NCBI GenBank assembly: GCA_944321185.1
Contig: CALUKH010000005.1
Coordinates: 1-64,000, forward strand
Source of the DNA: an uncultured Alistipes sp.
Lineage (GTDB): Bacteria > Bacteroidota > Bacteroidia > Bacteroidales > Rikenellaceae
DNA: 64,000 nt
Direction of reading: 5' to 3'
Below are positions 7,823 to 16,597 of the stretch, piece after piece. Under the pieces are notes generated by a model. That model saw only the letters and a list, made by a program, of their open reading frames with translations, had not been told where the DNA came from and did not search any database. The position numbers and the translations under genes were made by a program. Position 1 is the stretch's first letter. Each line of letters opens with the position of its first letter.

Positions 7823-8797
7823 ATGGGCGGCGCGAAGGACGATACCCGGGAGTGCGACGTCCGGCGGACGATCGAACGGCTCGAGGCCCGGTCCGGCGAA
7901 CACGCCTGCGGCGGATTCCTCGCCTCGCTCGACGACCTGCAGCGTACGGAACTCTTCACGGCGCTGATCTTCGACCGCCTCGAACGCAAGATGCGCACCG
8001 TCGAAGCCCTCCGCACGGAGGCCGCCGACAACTGGAACCAGACCTTCTACCTGCTCTACTTCCGCACGCTGGGCGACCGCTGCAACCAGGAGACCTATCT
8101 CGAACTGGCCCGACGCGTCCCCTACAAGATCGTCCTGCGCGAACGCAAGGTGCCGCATGCCGTCGAGGCGATGCTGTTCGGCGCCTCGGGGCTGCTGGAC
8201 CTCTACCGCAACGACGAATATACGCTCAACCTGCGCCGTAACTTCGAACACCTGGCCGCCAAGTACGAAATCCGCCCGATGGAGGCAGCGGCGTGGGAAC
8301 TGGCCGAGATCCGTCCGGCCAACCATCCCGTCCTGCGGCTGGCCCAGGCTGCGGAGTTCTTCACCCAGGACGAATTCATCATGGACCGCGCCATGGCCTG
8401 CCGCCGCGAGGAGGATGTACGCGCCCTCTTCGGCATCGAAGCCTCGGAATACTGGCGCACGCACTTCATCCCCGGCGCCGAAAGCGACGCCCGTCCCAAA
8501 CGAATCGGCGCCTTCAAGGCCAACATCATCGGCATCAATCTGGTCGTCGTCCTGCAATTCGCCTACGGCAGCTACACCCGCAGCGAACGGCTGCGCGACA
8601 GTGCCCTCTCGCTGCTCGAAACCCTTCCGGCCGAGGACAACCGCTACATGCGCGAATGGGCGGCCGCAGGTCTGCGCCCCCGCAATGCCTTCGAGAGCCA
8701 GGCCCTGTTGCAACTGTCGACCGAATACTGTGCCCGTCACCGATGTGCGGAGTGTCCCGTCGGACGCCGCCTGGTAAAGGTCCTTGCCAAAACATAA
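7823..8797 (+). CDS. DUF2851 family protein
   Basis: 324 residues. It resembles the Bacteroidota DUF2851 family: a DDWNQTFY-like block (AADNWNQTFYLLYFRTLGDRCN), then VEAMLFGASGLL, then RPANHPVLRLAQAA, and a C-terminal cysteine cluster (YCARHRCAECPVGRRLV) that could bind a metal. Function is unknown. It starts 2 nt after the DUF59 gene, so it is very probably translated from the same mRNA as sufE and DUF59, hinting at an Fe-S or metal-related job (inference only). This member is shorter than the roughly 420-430 residues I recall for the family, with a brief N-terminal region. Confidence 0.8.
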   Translation: MGGAKDDTRECDVRRTIERLEARSGEHACGGFLASLDDLQRTELFTALIFDRLERKMRTVEALRTEAADNWNQTFYLLYFRTLGDRCNQETYLELARRVPYKIVLRERKVPHAVEAMLFGASGLLDLYRNDEYTLNLRRNFEHLAAKYEIRPMEAAAWELAEIRPANHPVLRLAQAAEFFTQDEFIMDRAMACRREEDVRALFGIEASEYWRTHFIPGAESDARPKRIGAFKANIIGINLVVVLQFAYGSYTRSERLRDSALSLLETLPAEDNRYMREWAAAGLRPRNAFESQALLQLSTEYCARHRCAECPVGRRLVKVLAKT

Positions 8798-8851
8798 TGC
8801 CCGGCTGAAAAAAATCGCCCCCTAAACTAGATTGCCTGCCCCCCTGTGACC

Positions 8852-9835
8852 ATGAAACCCGCCTCTGCCAACCCGCTCGTCAGCGTCATCATGCCCCTCT
8901 ACAATGCGGAGCGTTTCGTCGGCGAAAGCATCGACAGCGTTCTCGCCCAGAGCGTCCCGGCGTTCGAACTGATCGTCATCGACGACTGCTCGACCGATGC
9001 CTCGGTCCAGATCGTGGAGGAATTCATGGCACGCGATCCGCGCATCACGCTGCTCCGCAACGAACGCAACCTCGGCGCCGCCCGCACGCGGAATCGGGGG
9101 CTCGATGCGGCCCGCGGGCAATTCATCGCCTTCCTCGATGCCGACGATATCTGTCTGCCGGAGCGTTTCGAGAAGCAGCTCGCCTTCTTCGACGCAAATC
9201 CCCGGGTCGACATCTGCGGCAGTTTCTACGCCATCTTCGACAACGACCGCGGCCGCGAATCCGCCCGCTGCTGCGAACTCCCCACGTCGCCCGACGAGAT
9301 CCGCTACAAGATCTTCTTCATCGATCCGCTGGGCATGTCGACGGTCATGCTCCGCAGCGAGGCGTTGCGGCGCACCGGCATCCGCTTCCGGGAGTGTCTC
9401 TCGGAGGATTACCAACTGTGGGCCGACCTCTCGGACCGGCTGGTTATGGCCAACATCCCGGAGTGTCTGATCCACTACCGACGGTGGGAAAACCAGACCT
9501 CGTCGCGCAAACTGGAGGCCCTGATCGACTGCGCCGCAGGTATTCAGCGCGATCTGCTCGACAGGCGGCTCGGGATCCGGCTGACGGACGATCAGGCCCG
9601 GATCTTCGCCCGCTTCACCTACCGACCCGAAACGCTGCAACGCTCCGATCTACCCTTTTTCCGGCAGCTGTCGATCCGCTTCTACCGCGCCTACCGACAG
9701 CGGGAGCCCCATACGCCATCCCATCTCAAACGATTCCTGCTCGGTCAGTATCTTGCCCATTTCAGGCGGTTCCATCCCTCGTGGCGGACGCGCATCGAAA
9801 AGCGGCTCTTCCGTCTCGCCCTGCTGATCGGATAG
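8852..9835 (+). CDS. Family 2 glycosyltransferase
   Basis: 327 residues. The GT-A domain covers about residues 8-230: VSVIMPLYNAERFVGESIDS, FELIVIDDCSTD, LLRNERNLGAARTRNRG and the metal-binding DADD (AFLDADDICLPERF), then SEDYQLWADL with the probable catalytic Asp. The C-terminal part is basic and may contact the membrane. It probably adds a sugar to a cell-surface glycan; donor and acceptor cannot be read from the sequence. ATG at 8852 is preferred over GTG at 8846 two codons upstream. It is isolated from other glycan genes. Confidence 0.9.
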   Translation: MKPASANPLVSVIMPLYNAERFVGESIDSVLAQSVPAFELIVIDDCSTDASVQIVEEFMARDPRITLLRNERNLGAARTRNRGLDAARGQFIAFLDADDICLPERFEKQLAFFDANPRVDICGSFYAIFDNDRGRESARCCELPTSPDEIRYKIFFIDPLGMSTVMLRSEALRRTGIRFRECLSEDYQLWADLSDRLVMANIPECLIHYRRWENQTSSRKLEALIDCAAGIQRDLLDRRLGIRLTDDQARIFARFTYRPETLQRSDLPFFRQLSIRFYRAYRQREPHTPSHLKRFLLGQYLAHFRRFHPSWRTRIEKRLFRLALLIG

Positions 9836-9954
9836 ACGCTCCGCGAGGCTCCGCAACGAAATGACGTTCACCCCCCCCGAAGCCGTCTTCTGCCGCCATC
9901 CGCATCCTGCGGCGAAAAAAGTGCACAAATCCAGGCTCCATTTTTTCGCATTTC

Positions 9955-9985
9955 TTCGTAATTCCCGGAAAAATGAGTATCTTTG
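9955..9985 (+). promoter_or_regulatory. Promoter of secA
   Basis: The -33-like TTCG at 9955-9958, a 19-nt spacer and the -7 element TATCTTTG at 9978-9985 fit the Bacteroidota consensus. The ATG of secA is 41 nt downstream. Confidence 0.7.
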
Positions 9986-10026
9986 TAGGATTTACAACCA
10001 AAACACGAAATCATTACAAACCCCGT

Positions 10027-13000
10027 ATGGATATAGTTGCCAGTATCATCAAAGCCCTCTTCGGCTCGAAAGCCGACAAGGACCGTAAACTGATCGAACC
10101 CTATCTGCAGAAAATCAAGGCCGTATACCCGTCGATCGAGGCCCTCTCGAACGACGAACTCCGTGCCCGCAGCGAGGACCTCAAGAAACAGATCGCCGAC
10201 TACATCGCCGCGGACGAAGCCCGCATCGTCGACCTGAAGGCCCGGCTCGAAAAACCCGAAACGTCGCTCGAAGAGAAGGAGAAGATCTCCAAGGAGATCG
10301 ACACCACCACCAAACGCATCGACGACCGCATCGAGGAGATCCTCGACCGACTCCTGCCCGAAGCCTTCGCCATCATGAAGGATACGGCCCGCCGATTCGC
10401 CCAGAACGATACGGTGGTCGTCACGGCCAACGACTTCGACCGCGAACTCGCCGCCACGAAGGATTTCGTCACCATCGACGGCGATAAGGCCATCTATGCC
10501 ACCCACTGGATGGCCGGCGGCAATGACGTCAAGTGGGACATGATCCACTACGACGTGCAGCTCTTCGGCGGCGTGGTGCTCCACCAGGGCAAGATCGCCG
10601 AAATGGCAACGGGTGAAGGCAAGACCCTCGTGGCCACGCTCCCCGTATTCCTCAACGCCCTGGCCAAAAAGGGCGTCCACATGGTCACGGTGAACAACTA
10701 CCTGGCCAAGCGTGACTCCGAATGGATGGGCCCGATGTACGAGTTCCACGGCCTCTCGGTGGCCTGCATCGACGACACCCAGCCCAACTCCGAAGCCCGC
10801 CGCAAAGCCTACATGGCCGACATCACCTTCGGTACGAACAACGAGTACGGCTTCGACTACCTGCGCGACAACATGGCCTCGTCGCCCAAGGACCTCGTGC
10901 AGCGCAAGCACCACTTCGCCATCGTCGACGAGGTCGACTCGGTGCTGATCGACGACGCCCGCACCCCGCTGATCATCTCCGGACCCGTGCCCAAGGGCGA
11001 CGACCAGCTGTTTGAGCAGTACTGCCCCTCGATCGACCACCTCTACAACTTGCAGAAGAACCTCGTCACGCAGCTTCTGGCCGAGGCCCGGCAGCTCATC
11101 TCGGCCGGAAAGACCGAGGAGGGCGGCATCAAGCTCTACCGCGCGCACAAGGGGCTCCCGAAGTACAAACCCCTGATCAAATACCTCTCGGAGCAGGGTG
11201 TCAAGGCCCTCATGCAGAAGACCGAAAACGTCTACATGCAGGACAACAACCGCCGCATGCCCGAGATCACCGACGACCTCTTCTTCGTCATCGACGAAAA
11301 GCTCAATTCGGTCGAGCTGACCGACAAAGGCCACGAGGTGCTGTCGAAATACTTCAACGAGGACGGATTCTTCGTGCTGCCGGACATCGGCGCCGAGGTG
11401 GCCGAACTCGAAAAGAGCCAGCTCTCGCCCGAAGAGAAGGCCGCCAAGCGCAGCGAAGTCATCAACGACTACGCCATCAAGTCGGAGCGCGTCCACACGG
11501 TGATCCAGCTGCTGAAGGCCTTCGCCATGTTCGAGAAGGATGTCGAGTATGTGGTGATGGACAACAAGGTGAAGATCGTCGACGAACAGACCGGACGTAT
11601 CCTCGAAGGTCGCCGCTACTCGGACGGCCTGCACCAGGCCATCGAGGCCAAGGAGCACGTCAAGGTCGAGGCCGCCACGCAGACCTTCGCCACCATCACG
11701 CTGCAGAACTACTTCCGCATGTACCACAAGCTGGCCGGTATGACCGGTACGGCCGAAACCGAGGCCTCGGAGTTCTGGAGCATCTACAAACTCGACGTGG
11801 TGGTGATCCCCACGAACCGTCCCGTAATCCGCGACGACCGTCAGGATCTCATCTACAAGACCAAACGCGAAAAGTACAACGCCGTCATCGAGGAGATCGT
11901 CCGGCTGGTGGGCCAGGGCCGTCCGGTGCTGGTCGGCACGACGTCGGTCGAGATCTCCGAGCTGCTGAGCCGCATGTTGAAACTGCGCGGCATCAAGCAT
12001 AACGTACTGAACGCCAAGCAGCATGCCCTCGAGGCTCAGGTGGTGGCCGAAGCCGGACGTTCGGGACAGGTGACCATCGCCACGAACATGGCCGGTCGTG
12101 GTACCGATATCAAGTTGACGCCCGAGGTGAAGGCCGCAGGCGGTCTGGCCATCATCGGTACGGAGCGCCACGAAAGCCGCCGTGTCGACCGCCAGCTGCG
12201 CGGTCGTGCCGGACGTCAGGGCGACCCGGGATCGTCGCAGTTCTTCGTCTCGCTCGAGGATGACCTGATGCGTCTGTTCGGTTCGGGACGTATCGCCACG
12301 ATGATGGACCGCATGGGCCTGAAGGAGGGCGAGGTGATCCAGTCGAAGATGATGACCAAAGCCATCGAGCGCGCCCAGAAGAAGGTCGAGGAGAACAACT
12401 TCGGCATCCGCAAGCGCCTGCTCGAATACGACGACGTGATGAACTCGCAGCGCGAGGTGATCTACACGCGCCGCCGCCACGCCCTCTACGGCGAACGCAT
12501 CGAAATCGACCTGAACAACATCATGTACGACTTCGCCGATAACTTCGTCGAGGAGAACCGCGGCATCGACTACGAGGATTTCCGCATGGAGCTGATCCGT
12601 CAGGTGGCTGTCGAGCTGCCGATGGACGAGGCCGCGTACAAGAATGCCAAGCCCGCCGAGCTGACCGAAGCCATCGTCAAGGCCCTCAAGGAGGCCTACG
12701 CCCGCCGCGCCAAGGCCGTGGCCGACACCGTGCGGCCCGTCATGGAGCGCATCTACGAGGACCGCAAGGACCAGCTGGATTCGAACATCTACTTCCCGAT
12801 CACGGACGGCCACCTCGGCTACAACGTGCCGGTCAACCTGCGCCGCTGCAAGGAGACCGACGGCGCCGAGATCTACAAGGTCTTCTCGAAGATCGTGATG
12901 TTCACGACGATCGACGACGCCTGGCGGGAGCATCTGCGCGAGATGGACGACCTGCGTCAGAGCGTGCAGAACGCCACCTACGAGCAGAAGGACCCGCTGC

Positions 13001-13329
13001 TGATCTACAAGTTCGAGTCGTTCGGGCTCTTCTCGAAGATGCTCATCAAGGTCAACCGCGAGGTGCTTTCGATCCTCGACCGCGCCTACATCCCCGTGCG
13101 CGAGCAGAGCGCCGAGGAGGCACAGCGGCTGCAGCAGGAGCGCGAACGCCGGGCCAAGGTCGATGTCAACAAGCTGCAGGCTTCGCGCATGCAGGCTGCG
13201 GCCCAGGCCGGACAGCAGGAGCGTCAGAAGCCCATGCCGCTTCACGTCGAGAAGAAGGTCGGCCGCAACGATCCCTGCCCCTGCGGTTCGGGCAAAAAGT
13301 ACAAGAACTGCCACGGCAAGGGGCTCTAG
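10027..13329 (+). CDS. secA: Preprotein translocase ATPase SecA
   Basis: 1100 residues, the large Bacteroidota form. SecA drives post-translational export through SecYEG. Seen in order: N-terminal [23 protein letters not shown] (Walker A), the [19 protein letters not shown] helicase motif, the preprotein cross-linking domain, [43 protein letters not shown], the helical scaffold and a C-terminal zinc-binding tail ([18 protein letters not shown]) that contacts SecB or the ribosome. An N-terminal insert with a coiled-coil-like charged stretch lies at about 45-125. The start at ATG 10027 gives the standard N-terminus; an upstream in-frame ATG at 9973 would overlap the promoter. Confidence 0.98.
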   Translation: MDIVASIIKALFGSKADKDRKLIEPYLQKIKAVYPSIEALSNDELRARSEDLKKQIADYIAADEARIVDLKARLEKPETSLEEKEKISKEIDTTTKRIDDRIEEILDRLLPEAFAIMKDTARRFAQNDTVVVTANDFDRELAATKDFVTIDGDKAIYATHWMAGGNDVKWDMIHYDVQLFGGVVLHQGKIAEMATGEGKTLVATLPVFLNALAKKGVHMVTVNNYLAKRDSEWMGPMYEFHGLSVACIDDTQPNSEARRKAYMADITFGTNNEYGFDYLRDNMASSPKDLVQRKHHFAIVDEVDSVLIDDARTPLIISGPVPKGDDQLFEQYCPSIDHLYNLQKNLVTQLLAEARQLISAGKTEEGGIKLYRAHKGLPKYKPLIKYLSEQGVKALMQKTENVYMQDNNRRMPEITDDLFFVIDEKLNSVELTDKGHEVLSKYFNEDGFFVLPDIGAEVAELEKSQLSPEEKAAKRSEVINDYAIKSERVHTVIQLLKAFAMFEKDVEYVVMDNKVKIVDEQTGRILEGRRYSDGLHQAIEAKEHVKVEAATQTFATITLQNYFRMYHKLAGMTGTAETEASEFWSIYKLDVVVIPTNRPVIRDDRQDLIYKTKREKYNAVIEEIVRLVGQGRPVLVGTTSVEISELLSRMLKLRGIKHNVLNAKQHALEAQVVAEAGRSGQVTIATNMAGRGTDIKLTPEVKAAGGLAIIGTERHESRRVDRQLRGRAGRQGDPGSSQFFVSLEDDLMRLFGSGRIATMMDRMGLKEGEVIQSKMMTKAIERAQKKVEENNFGIRKRLLEYDDVMNSQREVIYTRRRHALYGERIEIDLNNIMYDFADNFVEENRGIDYEDFRMELIRQVAVELPMDEAAYKNAKPAELTEAIVKALKEAYARRAKAVADTVRPVMERIYEDRKDQLDSNIYFPITDGHLGYNVPVNLRRCKETDGAEIYKVFSKIVMFTTIDDAWREHLREMDDLRQSVQNATYEQKDPLLIYKFESFGLFSKMLIKVNREVLSILDRAYIPVREQSAEEAQRLQQERERRAKVDVNKLQASRMQAAAQAGQQERQKPMPLHVEKKVGRNDPCPCGSGKKYKNCHGKGL

Positions 13330-13446
13330 GGTTTTAAGAAAACCTCTCTATGGGGGGGGGCCGGAAGGTCCGTTGCCCTGCCAGGGTTTTAAGAAACCCC
13401 CTTTATGGGGATGAAAGCTTCGACGGGTCCGGAAAGTCCGTTGCCC
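13328..13446. repeat. Imperfect direct repeat after secA
   Basis: AGGGTTTTAAGAA occurs at 13328-13340 and 13383-13395 (55-bp period). Each is followed by a TATGGGG block and later by a CCGGAARGTCCGTTGCCC block; the second copy has extra bases in between. The first copy begins inside the secA stop codon. Confidence 0.7.
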
Positions 13447-13525
13447 CGTGACCGGAAGAAACGGGCCGGAGGGTCGCCGAAAGCGGCTTTCCGGTCCTTT
13501 CCATAAAACCTATAAACCGAAAACG

Positions 13526-13966
13526 ATGGGTTATCAGGAAGAAAAACAACACCAGCTCGACCTGCGCTATCTCCGCATGGCGCGAATATGGGCCGAAAAT
13601 TCCTATTGCGTGCGCCGAAAGGTCGGGGCACTGATCGTCAAGGACAAGATGATCATCTCGGACGGCTATAACGGAACCCCCTCGGGTTTCGAGAATATCT
13701 GCGAGGACGAAAACGGCAAGACCAAATCCTACGTGCTCCATGCCGAGGCCAACGCCATCACCAAGGTCGCCAAGTCGGCCAACAACTGCGACGGATCGAC
13801 CCTCTACATCACGGCGGCACCCTGCATCGAATGCTCGAAACTCATCATTCAGGCCGGAATCAAACGCGTGGTCTACTCCGAAGATTACCGCTCGGAGGAG
13901 GGGCTCGATCTGCTGCGACGTGTCGGCATCGAGTGCGTGCAGTACAAACCCGACGAAATCGGTTAG
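13526..13966 (+). CDS. dCMP deaminase (ComEB-type cytidine/deoxycytidylate deaminase)
   Basis: 146 residues of the zinc-dependent cytidine deaminase superfamily. Zinc ligands and catalytic Glu are in VLHAEANAI (H-A-E) and TAAPCIECSKLI (PC-x-x-C); an extra VRRKVGALIVKD...YNGTPSGFENICED block is characteristic of dCMP deaminases. It converts dCMP to dUMP and so feeds thymidylate synthesis. The Bacteroidota copies are often annotated comEB-like from homology. The ATG at 13526 starts the family N-terminus (MGYQEEKQHQLDLRYLRMAR). It is followed by a strong terminator. Confidence 0.93.
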   Translation: MGYQEEKQHQLDLRYLRMARIWAENSYCVRRKVGALIVKDKMIISDGYNGTPSGFENICEDENGKTKSYVLHAEANAITKVAKSANNCDGSTLYITAAPCIECSKLIIQAGIKRVVYSEDYRSEEGLDLLRRVGIECVQYKPDEIG

Positions 13967-14107
13967 AGAAGACGGGATGCCGGATACGGGCACTCGCCGT
14001 ACGCCCCGACACGCCCCGCGTACCGAACAGTTTCCGAGAACAAACGGCTCCCGGAACGAAGACTGGTGCGGATGAAAGATCGGCGCAGAAGAGTCGAAAC
14101 CCTTACG

Positions 14108-14134
14108 AAAAGCCCTGCGGGGCTTTTTCTTTTT
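14108..14134 (+). terminator. Intrinsic terminator after the dCMP deaminase gene
   Basis: AAAAGCCC (14108-14115), loop TGCG and GGGCTTTT (14120-14127) form a perfect 8-bp stem followed by a T/C-rich tract. Confidence 0.85.
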
Positions 14135-14222
14135 GCCGGCAGGAGCCTGCTTCGGAGCGAAAGTTGCAAATTCGGGCGACATGTCGTATCTTGTCGCCGC
14201 GAAAACCAAATCCGGGAATGTC

Positions 14223-14957
14223 ATGAAACGCATCGTCATTATGGGGGCCACCTCCGGGCTGGGGCTGGAGACCGCAAGGCTCTGCATCCGCGAAGGGTGG
14301 CGCGTGGGGGCTGCCGGACGCCGCATCGAAGCGCTCGAAGCGCTCCGCGCCGAAGCTCCCGAACAGGTCGAGATCGAACCCATGGACATTACCCGCGACG
14401 ATGCTCCGGAACACCTGAACAGCCTCATCGAACGCCTTGGCGGGATGGATATCTACCTCCACGCATCGGGAATCGGAAGCCGCAACCTCGAACTGCGGCC
14501 CGATATCGAGCTCTCGACCCTGCGCACCAACGGCGAAGGTTTCGTGCGGATGATTACAGCGGCGTTTGCCTATTTCCGCCAAACGGGCGGCGGGCAACTG
14601 GCCGTCATCAGTTCGATTGCCGGCACGCGCGGTCTGGGTGCTGCCCCCGCCTACTCGGCCACCAAACGCATGCAGAATACCTACATCGATGCGCTGGCGC
14701 AACTGGCCCGCATGGAGGGGTTGGCGATCCGTTTCACGGACATCCGGCCCGGATTCGTGGCCACACCGATGCTCTCTCCTCACGGCAACTATCCCCTGCT
14801 GATGCGACCCGAGAAGGTGGCCCGACGCATCATGGAGGTCCTGCGCAGACCCCGCCGCAGGGTGGTCATCGACCGGCGCTATGCCCTGCTGGTTGCGCTG
14901 TGGAGGGCTATTCCGCAAGGGGTGTGGGAGCGGCTGAATATTCGGACCCGGGAGTAG
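14223..14957 (+). CDS. Short-chain dehydrogenase/reductase
   Basis: 244 residues with a Rossmann NAD(P) site (VIMGATSGLGLETARL), the AGRR motif after beta-2 that suggests NADP use, HASGIG in place of the usual NNAG, and the catalytic Ser/Tyr/Lys (VISSIAG, AYSATKRM). The C-terminus (RRPRRRVVIDRRYALLVALWRAIPQGVWERL) resembles the membrane-proximal tail of SDRs such as YdfG/DltE-like proteins. Substrate unknown. ATG 14223 gives the canonical MKRIVIMGATSG start. Its stop codon is directly followed by the ATG of the histidine kinase gene, so the two are co-transcribed. Confidence 0.88.
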   Translation: MKRIVIMGATSGLGLETARLCIREGWRVGAAGRRIEALEALRAEAPEQVEIEPMDITRDDAPEHLNSLIERLGGMDIYLHASGIGSRNLELRPDIELSTLRTNGEGFVRMITAAFAYFRQTGGGQLAVISSIAGTRGLGAAPAYSATKRMQNTYIDALAQLARMEGLAIRFTDIRPGFVATPMLSPHGNYPLLMRPEKVARRIMEVLRRPRRRVVIDRRYALLVALWRAIPQGVWERLNIRTRE

Positions 14958-16472
14958 ATGCCACGCAGAAAACATACCCATCGCGAACGACTGCTTGTCA
15001 CGGGAGCCATCCTGCTGATGCTGCTCGCGGCCGGCGTGCTGTTGACCGGGCGAATCATCAACCGCCGGGCCGGCCAGATGAGCGACCGCATCGCCGCCCA
15101 GATCAGCGAGTCGCACAGCCTGCTGTTGCAGGCCGAACTCGACCGTACGGAGCAGATCCTCACCGCGGCAATCGACTTCCTGCGCACGCATGCCGACGCC
15201 ACGGAGCGTGAACTGCAACTCCTGACCTCCACGCTGCTCGAGGTCGATGCCAAGGCCGACGCCGTCTGGTTTGCAAAACCCGGCGACGGAGCCGTACGCC
15301 GCTACATGCGCACCGGGGCTTCGCAAACGGTCTTCGTCGACCGCATCACACAGCCCGACAGCGGAATCCGCAGCAGGGTCGTCACCCGAGAGGGCATCCG
15401 CATTTGGGTGCTGACCGGCACGGTGCGCAACGCCTCGGGGCAGTTACGCACCTGCGGAATCGACTACCCGCTGTCGAAACTCTACGCCTACATGACCGAA
15501 CAACGTCCTCACAGCCGCAGTTCGGCCATGCTGCTCGATCCCGAAGGGGTGATTGTCTTTCACCCGGATAGCCTGCTGCTCGGGCATACGCTGACGGACG
15601 ATGCCTCGCACGAGGCCCTGCGCGAAGTCACGACCACCAACCGCCGCGTCATCACGCAGGCCTTCTCCGACTACCTCGGCATCGACGAACAACGCATCTA
15701 CTATCCGCTCCGGCTCGGCAACGAACGCTGGGTGGCCGGCATCGGAATCCCGAGGCTGGTGATCGAACAGGAGATCGACGACTTCCACCTCTACACCATT
15801 CTCACGGCGCTGATCTCCGTGCTGCTGTTCGCCGTGCTGCTCATCGTGGCGCAACGACGCTGGCGGCGGGAGTATGCCCTGCGGCGCCTCTCGGAGCAGG
15901 AGTCGGCCCAGTTGCAGCTGCAGCAGGTCATCGAACAGATCGACCCGCACTTCCTCTTCAATTCGCTCAACTCGCTCTACGCGCTGATCCGCTGCAACCC
16001 CGAACAGGCCCGCGAATTCACCCTCACCCTCTCGCGCGTCTACCGCCGTGTGCTGGAACGCCGCAAGCAGATCCTCGCCACGCTGGCCGAAGAGATCGAA
16101 TTCACGTGGCAATACCACTCGCTGCAACAGATCCGCTTCGGTGAAAGCCTCGAACTGACCACGGCCATCGACCCCGTGCTGCGCAACCGTCGGATCCCGG
16201 CCATGAGCCTCCAGACGCTGGTCGAGAATGCCGTGAAGCACAACCGCATCTCGCCGCACAACCCGCTCCGCATCCGCATCCGCACCGAGGGCGAAACGCT
16301 GCTCATCGAAAACAACTGCACGCCGCGCGACAACGAATCCCCCGAATCACTCGGCGTCGGACTCGAACGCATCCGCTCGATCTACCGCTTCTACACCGAC
16401 CAGAACATCTCGATCAGCATCGAGCAAGGGTTGTTCCGCTGCCGGCTCCCGCTGCTGCCCGAAGAGCCATAA
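14958..16472 (+). CDS. LytS/YehU-type sensor histidine kinase with extracytoplasmic sensor
   Basis: 504 residues. Transmembrane helix 1 is at about 12-34 and helix 2 at about 277-298; the roughly 240 residues between them form an extracytoplasmic region with Cache-like features (LLDPEGVIVFHPDSLLLG). The cytoplasmic part has the His_kinase domain motif QVIEQIDPHFLFNSLNSLYAL with phosphoacceptor His331 and an HATPase_c N-box (LVENAVKHNRIS) plus GVGLERIRSIY. Such kinases pair with LytTR response regulators. A LytTR regulator lies about 7.8 kb downstream, after the metalloprotease and SusCD genes, and is the obvious partner candidate. The kinase abuts the SDR gene with no spacer. Confidence 0.92.
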   Translation: MPRRKHTHRERLLVTGAILLMLLAAGVLLTGRIINRRAGQMSDRIAAQISESHSLLLQAELDRTEQILTAAIDFLRTHADATERELQLLTSTLLEVDAKADAVWFAKPGDGAVRRYMRTGASQTVFVDRITQPDSGIRSRVVTREGIRIWVLTGTVRNASGQLRTCGIDYPLSKLYAYMTEQRPHSRSSAMLLDPEGVIVFHPDSLLLGHTLTDDASHEALREVTTTNRRVITQAFSDYLGIDEQRIYYPLRLGNERWVAGIGIPRLVIEQEIDDFHLYTILTALISVLLFAVLLIVAQRRWRREYALRRLSEQESAQLQLQQVIEQIDPHFLFNSLNSLYALIRCNPEQAREFTLTLSRVYRRVLERRKQILATLAEEIEFTWQYHSLQQIRFGESLELTTAIDPVLRNRRIPAMSLQTLVENAVKHNRISPHNPLRIRIRTEGETLLIENNCTPRDNESPESLGVGLERIRSIYRFYTDQNISISIEQGLFRCRLPLLPEEP

Positions 16473-16547
16473 TCCGCTGTTTCGGCCATTCACTCCCCCG
16501 ATTCGGGCATTCGCGACCGAAGATTTCCGCTTCACGATGGAAAATTT

Positions 16548-16555
16548 TATTATTG
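16548..16555 (+). promoter_or_regulatory. Weak -7-like element before the metalloprotease gene
   Basis: TATTATTG has one mismatch to TAnnTTTG and lies 42 nt before the ATG, in an A/T-rich patch. Confidence 0.35.
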
Positions 16556-16597
16556 CATCGTGCGGATTACGTCCCCGCACGAAAAGGCAATAGGAAA

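Noticed and set aside
9868-13314. A 1148-codon open frame on the minus strand opposite secA
   Set aside because: It mirrors secA codons; in GC-rich genes the antisense frame is often free of stops. It has no recognisable domain and no promoter.
14170-14222. Promoter for the SDR-kinase pair at GTATCTTGTCG
   Set aside because: TATCTTGT departs from TAnnTTTG at the most conserved positions, so I did not list it.
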